From Oscillospiraceae bacterium (GTDB taxonomy: Bacteria > Bacillota > Clostridia > Oscillospirales > Ruminococcaceae), in contig JAFXOO010000319.1 of assembly GCA_017528675.1 (NCBI GenBank), forward strand, positions 1-8,485: a stretch of DNA of 8,485 bases, written 5' to 3'. The translations under genes and the position numbers were made by a program. Numbering within the stretch: the stretch's first letter is position 1; every line of letters starts with the position of its first letter. The notes beneath the pieces are model-generated. The model ran no database searches. It was not told the origin of the DNA and saw nothing but the letters and a program-made list of their open reading frames with translations. This document shows positions 6,560 to 8,485 of the stretch, piece by piece.

Positions 6560-7288
6560 TTATTGCAGCATTTCGCATGCGGTGACAGCGGCATCTGTTC
6601 CGCTGAGCTGCGGCATGATCTCGTCTCTGGTACCCTGCGCCTTGACACGACCGTCCGAAAGTACGATGATTTCATCTGCGATGTTCAGGATGCGCTCCTG
6701 ATGGGAGATGATGAGGATGGAACGGCTGTGATCAGCCGCCTGCATCTCCTGGAATACCTGGATGAGGTTCTGGAAGCTCCAGAGGTCAATGCCTGCCTCC
6801 GGCTCGTCAAAGACCGCAAGCTGAACATTTCTCGCCAGCACAGTGGCGATTTCGATGCGCTTGAGCTCGCCGCCGGAGAGGGAAGCGTTGACTTCACGGT
6901 TGATATAATCCTTGGCGCACAGTCCGACCTTCGAGAGGTATTCGCATGCCTGGGAGGTGTTCAGGGTCTTGCCTGCGGCGATGCGCAGGAGGTCGAGCAC
7001 AGTCAGTCCCTTGAAGCGCACCGGTTGCTGGAAGGCAAAGCCGATGCCGAGCTTTGCACGCTCGGTGATGCTCTTGTCGGTGATGTCCTCGCCGTTCCAG
7101 AGAATCCGGCCGGAGATGGGCTTCTCAATGCCGGCGATGAGCTTGGCAAGGGTGGATTTTCCGCCGCCGTTGGGTCCGGTGATGACGGTATATCTGTGAT
7201 CTTCAATGGTCAGGCTGATATCCCGGATGATATCGACCTTGCCGCCTTCACCGGCGGCGCTGAAGGTGATGTTCTGCAATTCCAGCAT
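6560..7288 (-). CDS. SufC-type ATPase of a minimal SUF system
   Basis: This is a 242-residue soluble ABC-type ATPase that drives conformational change in the SufB-like scaffold during Fe-S cluster assembly. The motifs are complete: Walker A GPNGGGKST (38-46), Q-loop FQQPVRFKG (86-94), ABC signature LSGGELKR (137-144), Walker B LAVFDEPEAGID (157-168) with Asp161 and Glu162, and H-loop His196 in IISHQERIL. There is no transmembrane part. SufC rather than a transporter ATPase is indicated by FDEPEAGIDL, the immediately downstream SufB partner and the absence of any permease gene. Length matches SufC (~245-250). The ATG has AAAAGGAG (7297-7304) 8 bases upstream. It is the first gene of a two-gene operon; 12 bases separate it from the scaffold gene. 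Confidence 0.95.
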   Translation of the reverse strand: MLELQNITFSAAGEGGKVDIIRDISLTIEDHRYTVITGPNGGGKSTLAKLIAGIEKPISGRILWNGEDITDKSITERAKLGIGFAFQQPVRFKGLTVLDLLRIAAGKTLNTSQACEYLSKVGLCAKDYINREVNASLSGGELKRIEIATVLARNVQLAVFDEPEAGIDLWSFQNLIQVFQEMQAADHSRSILIISHQERILNIADEIIVLSDGRVKAQGTRDEIMPQLSGTDAAVTACEMLQ

Positions 7289-7344
7289 AGTGGGATCTCC
7301 TTTTGGATGTTCAAAATCTGCACCGCATTCTGCCGTGCATTCTT

Positions 7345-7373
7345 ATTATACCAGATCTGACAGAAAAAAGCAA
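7345..7373 (-). promoter_or_regulatory. Promoter of the sufC-sufB operon
   Basis: The minus strand carries TTGCTT (7368-7373), 17 bases, then a perfect TATAAT (7345-7350). The likely start is near 7338, giving a leader of about 50 bases. I saw no clear Rrf2/IscR-type operator or riboswitch-like structure in the leader. Confidence 0.8.
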
Positions 7374-7409
7374 GTCCCGGCAGATTTTTTGCAAAAGCCC
7401 ATTGCTTGA

Positions 7410-7526
7410 CTTTTCCGCCGCGACGGCGCATGTAACATCTATAACACCGATGCCGCCGGCATCTTCCTGCGCACCTACGAAAAGGGCGCTGAAGGCGAAG
7501 AGCTGGTCTACCGCTTTGAACAATAA
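7410..7526 (+). pseudogene. C-terminal remnant of an unidentified gene
   Basis: From 7410 to the TAA at 7524-7526 the plus strand reads 38 codons with the strong GC-ending codon bias of the real genes here. The predicted tail includes CNIYNTDAAGIFLRTYEKG and ends GEELVYRFEQ. There is no ATG in this frame, and a TGA at 7407-7409 closes it upstream. A terminator-like hairpin follows 9 bases after the stop. The simplest reading is the 3' end of a gene, with its terminator, left by a deletion or rearrangement. I do not recognise the family. Chance coding appearance is possible in so short a stretch. Confidence 0.5.
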
Positions 7527-7535
7527 ACCCTTACG

Positions 7536-7566
7536 CCGCCCGTGTACAGAATGCACGGGCGGTTCT
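7536..7566 (+). terminator. Terminator-like hairpin after the gene remnant
   Basis: CCGCCCGTG (7536-7544) pairs perfectly with CACGGGCGG (7554-7562). Two further inner pairs (one G-T) leave a 5-base loop. The tail TTCTCT is only partly T-rich. The position 9 bases past the TAA of the remnant suggests it was that gene's terminator. It also lies ahead of the lipoprotein promoter and would block read-through into it. Confidence 0.6.
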
Positions 7567-7631
7567 CTCATTGCATGCGGAACGATCACCGGCTGTTTCC
7601 AAATTTTAATGACACGTTCATAGTTCTTTAG

Positions 7632-7660
7632 TTGATTTCTCTGCAAGGTTGTGCTAAGAT
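7632..7660 (+). promoter_or_regulatory. Promoter of the lipoprotein gene
   Basis: TTGATT (7632-7637), a 17-base spacer and TAAGAT (7655-7660) preceded by TGC form a reasonable sigma-A promoter with an extended -10. Transcription should start near 7667, leaving a very short leader before the ATG at 7683. The bases between the preceding hairpin and this promoter (7567-7631) show nothing else. Confidence 0.65.
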
Positions 7661-7682
7661 AAAGCAGAAAGAAGGGATCATC

Positions 7683-8485
7683 ATGAAAAAGAAAACCATA
7701 CTGACCACCATGCTGCTGTGTCTTGCACTGTGTACCGCCTGCGGAAATGTCCCGGAGCCGGATGCCGAGGAGCTGGCACCGATTCCGACCGCTGCGCCGG
7801 AGACAGAGGCTGTGACCGAAGCACCGACCGAGGCCCCGACCGAAGCCCCGACACTTCCGGCAACTGCGGCAGAAACAGACGAAGACGGCGAGTCCGCAAC
7901 AGAGCTTGCAGCAGAAGCGGCGACAGAGAATGCAGCGCCCTGGGTTGCTGCGTACCAGACATTGCTCACAGCGAAAAGCAAGGCGTCTGATGAGGAAGCC
8001 TCGTATTTTGCGCTGATCCGCCTTGATGCGGATGAGATTCCGGAGCTGGTTGTGCTCGAAGGCCCCCGCATGGAGCTCTACTGCTGTAAGGAAAACAAGG
8101 CTGAGCTGCTCCTTGAAGACAATTACAAGGGCAATGCCATTTCCGGGCAGAATGTCTGCTACCAGCCGGAAAAGAGCCTGTTCGCCACAGCGTTCTCGAC
8201 TATGGGCGGCGGCAGCGGCTTTTCGATCTACTATTATCCGGAGCTTGACCCGATGAAGGCTGTCAACTACCACTTCGACAATGCCGAGAATTCCGAGGGC
8301 GAGCTTCCCTACAACGACATATGGGACAGAGCCGGGGAATTTGAGGTCACAGACGGCGGCTATCATGCCGTGACCCTCGGAGAAAGCTGGGTGCAGATCA
8401 ACGAGGAATTTGACGGCCTGACGGAGCTGGATGAGGAACATGCCGCCAATGCCGGCGAAGACTGGCAGGCAGATGCCCCAGAGGA
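7683..8485 (+). CDS. Secreted lipoprotein with TEAP linker, partial at right edge
   Basis: The gene is open to the window end: 267 codons plus two bases, with no stop seen. The product starts with KKK, a hydrophobic core and a probable lipobox ending at Cys20 (LCTACG), so it is likely exported and lipid-anchored outside the membrane. The -3 residue is Cys rather than the usual Leu. Residues 21-85 are an acidic, Ala/Pro/Thr/Glu-rich spacer with three TEAP repeats (45-56). The folded part begins near 86 (WVAAYQTLL). YFALIRLDADEIPEL (108-122) resembles the Asp-rich IPEL motif common in lipoproteins of gut Clostridia; the function of that family is not established. GAAGGGA (7671-7677) lies 5 bases before the ATG. 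Binding or wall-associated roles are only guesses. Confidence 0.85.
   Translation, partial: MKKKTILTTMLLCLALCTACGNVPEPDAEELAPIPTAAPETEAVTEAPTEAPTEAPTLPATAAETDEDGESATELAAEAATENAAPWVAAYQTLLTAKSKASDEEASYFALIRLDADEIPELVVLEGPRMELYCCKENKAELLLEDNYKGNAISGQNVCYQPEKSLFATAFSTMGGGSGFSIYYYPELDPMKAVNYHFDNAENSEGELPYNDIWDRAGEFEVTDGGYHAVTLGESWVQINEEFDGLTELDEEHAANAGEDWQADAPE
7815..7850 (+). repeat. Three tandem 12-base repeats encoding TEAP
   Basis: ACCGAAGCACCG, ACCGAGGCCCCG and ACCGAAGCCCCG follow each other in frame and encode TEAP three times in the linker of the lipoprotein. The copies differ at one or two third-codon positions. Such in-frame repeats can vary in number between strains and change spacer length without breaking the frame. 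Confidence 0.85.

Noticed and set aside
6179..7360. A 393-codon plus-strand open frame opposite the sufC-sufB operon
   Set aside because: It crosses two well-supported genes and their promoter on the other strand and has no family resemblance.
7311..8441. A 376-codon minus-strand open frame opposite the lipoprotein gene
   Set aside because: It covers two hairpin/promoter regions and the lipoprotein gene; the Cys/Arg-rich translation is typical of an antisense shadow.

Overview
The window reads as chromosomal DNA of an anaerobic, moderately GC-rich Firmicute. The best fit is a Ruminococcus-like member of the Oscillospiraceae in Clostridia; this placement is inferred from gene content and signals and the genus is not certain. 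The supporting signs are a type III glutamine synthetase, a two-gene SufC/SufB iron-sulfur system with no sulfur-mobilising partners beside it, strong AGGAGG ribosome binding sites, and sigma-A promoters with 17-base spacers.

Left part (1-2330, leftward genes). Only the start codon of a leftward gene is in the window (1-3), but its ribosome site and a fully consensus promoter (58-86) are present. That promoter carries a dyad over its -35 box. Next comes glnN, a complete 697-residue type III glutamine synthetase (148-2241), with a hairpin terminator (107-137) and its own fully consensus promoter (2298-2326).

Middle (2330-5585, rightward genes). A 125-base gap separates the glnN promoter from a rightward extended -10 promoter (2452-2480). 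This drives a cytosolic von Willebrand A (TerF/TerY-like) protein with an unrecognised C-terminal part. Only 24 bases later comes a 684-residue class I aminoacyl-tRNA synthetase of the methionyl type, with several altered signature elements. A perfect 14-bp hairpin (5544-5579) ends it and also separates it from the convergent genes to the right.

Right part (5621-8485). A leftward two-gene operon encodes a SufC-type ATPase and a short SufB/SufD-type scaffold, matching the arrangement called SMS (SUF-like minimal system). Its promoter is at 7345-7373. Behind it lies a 38-codon gene tail with no start but with a stop and a terminator-like hairpin, probably a remnant. The window ends inside a rightward secreted lipoprotein with a TEAP-repeat linker.

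The genes do not form one pathway: nitrogen assimilation, Fe-S cluster assembly, a translation-enzyme paralogue, a vWA protein and a surface lipoprotein are separate transcription units. The most unusual part is the vWA/synthetase pair. The long open frames lying opposite glnN, the synthetase, the suf genes and the lipoprotein are codon-bias shadows, and I did not annotate them.
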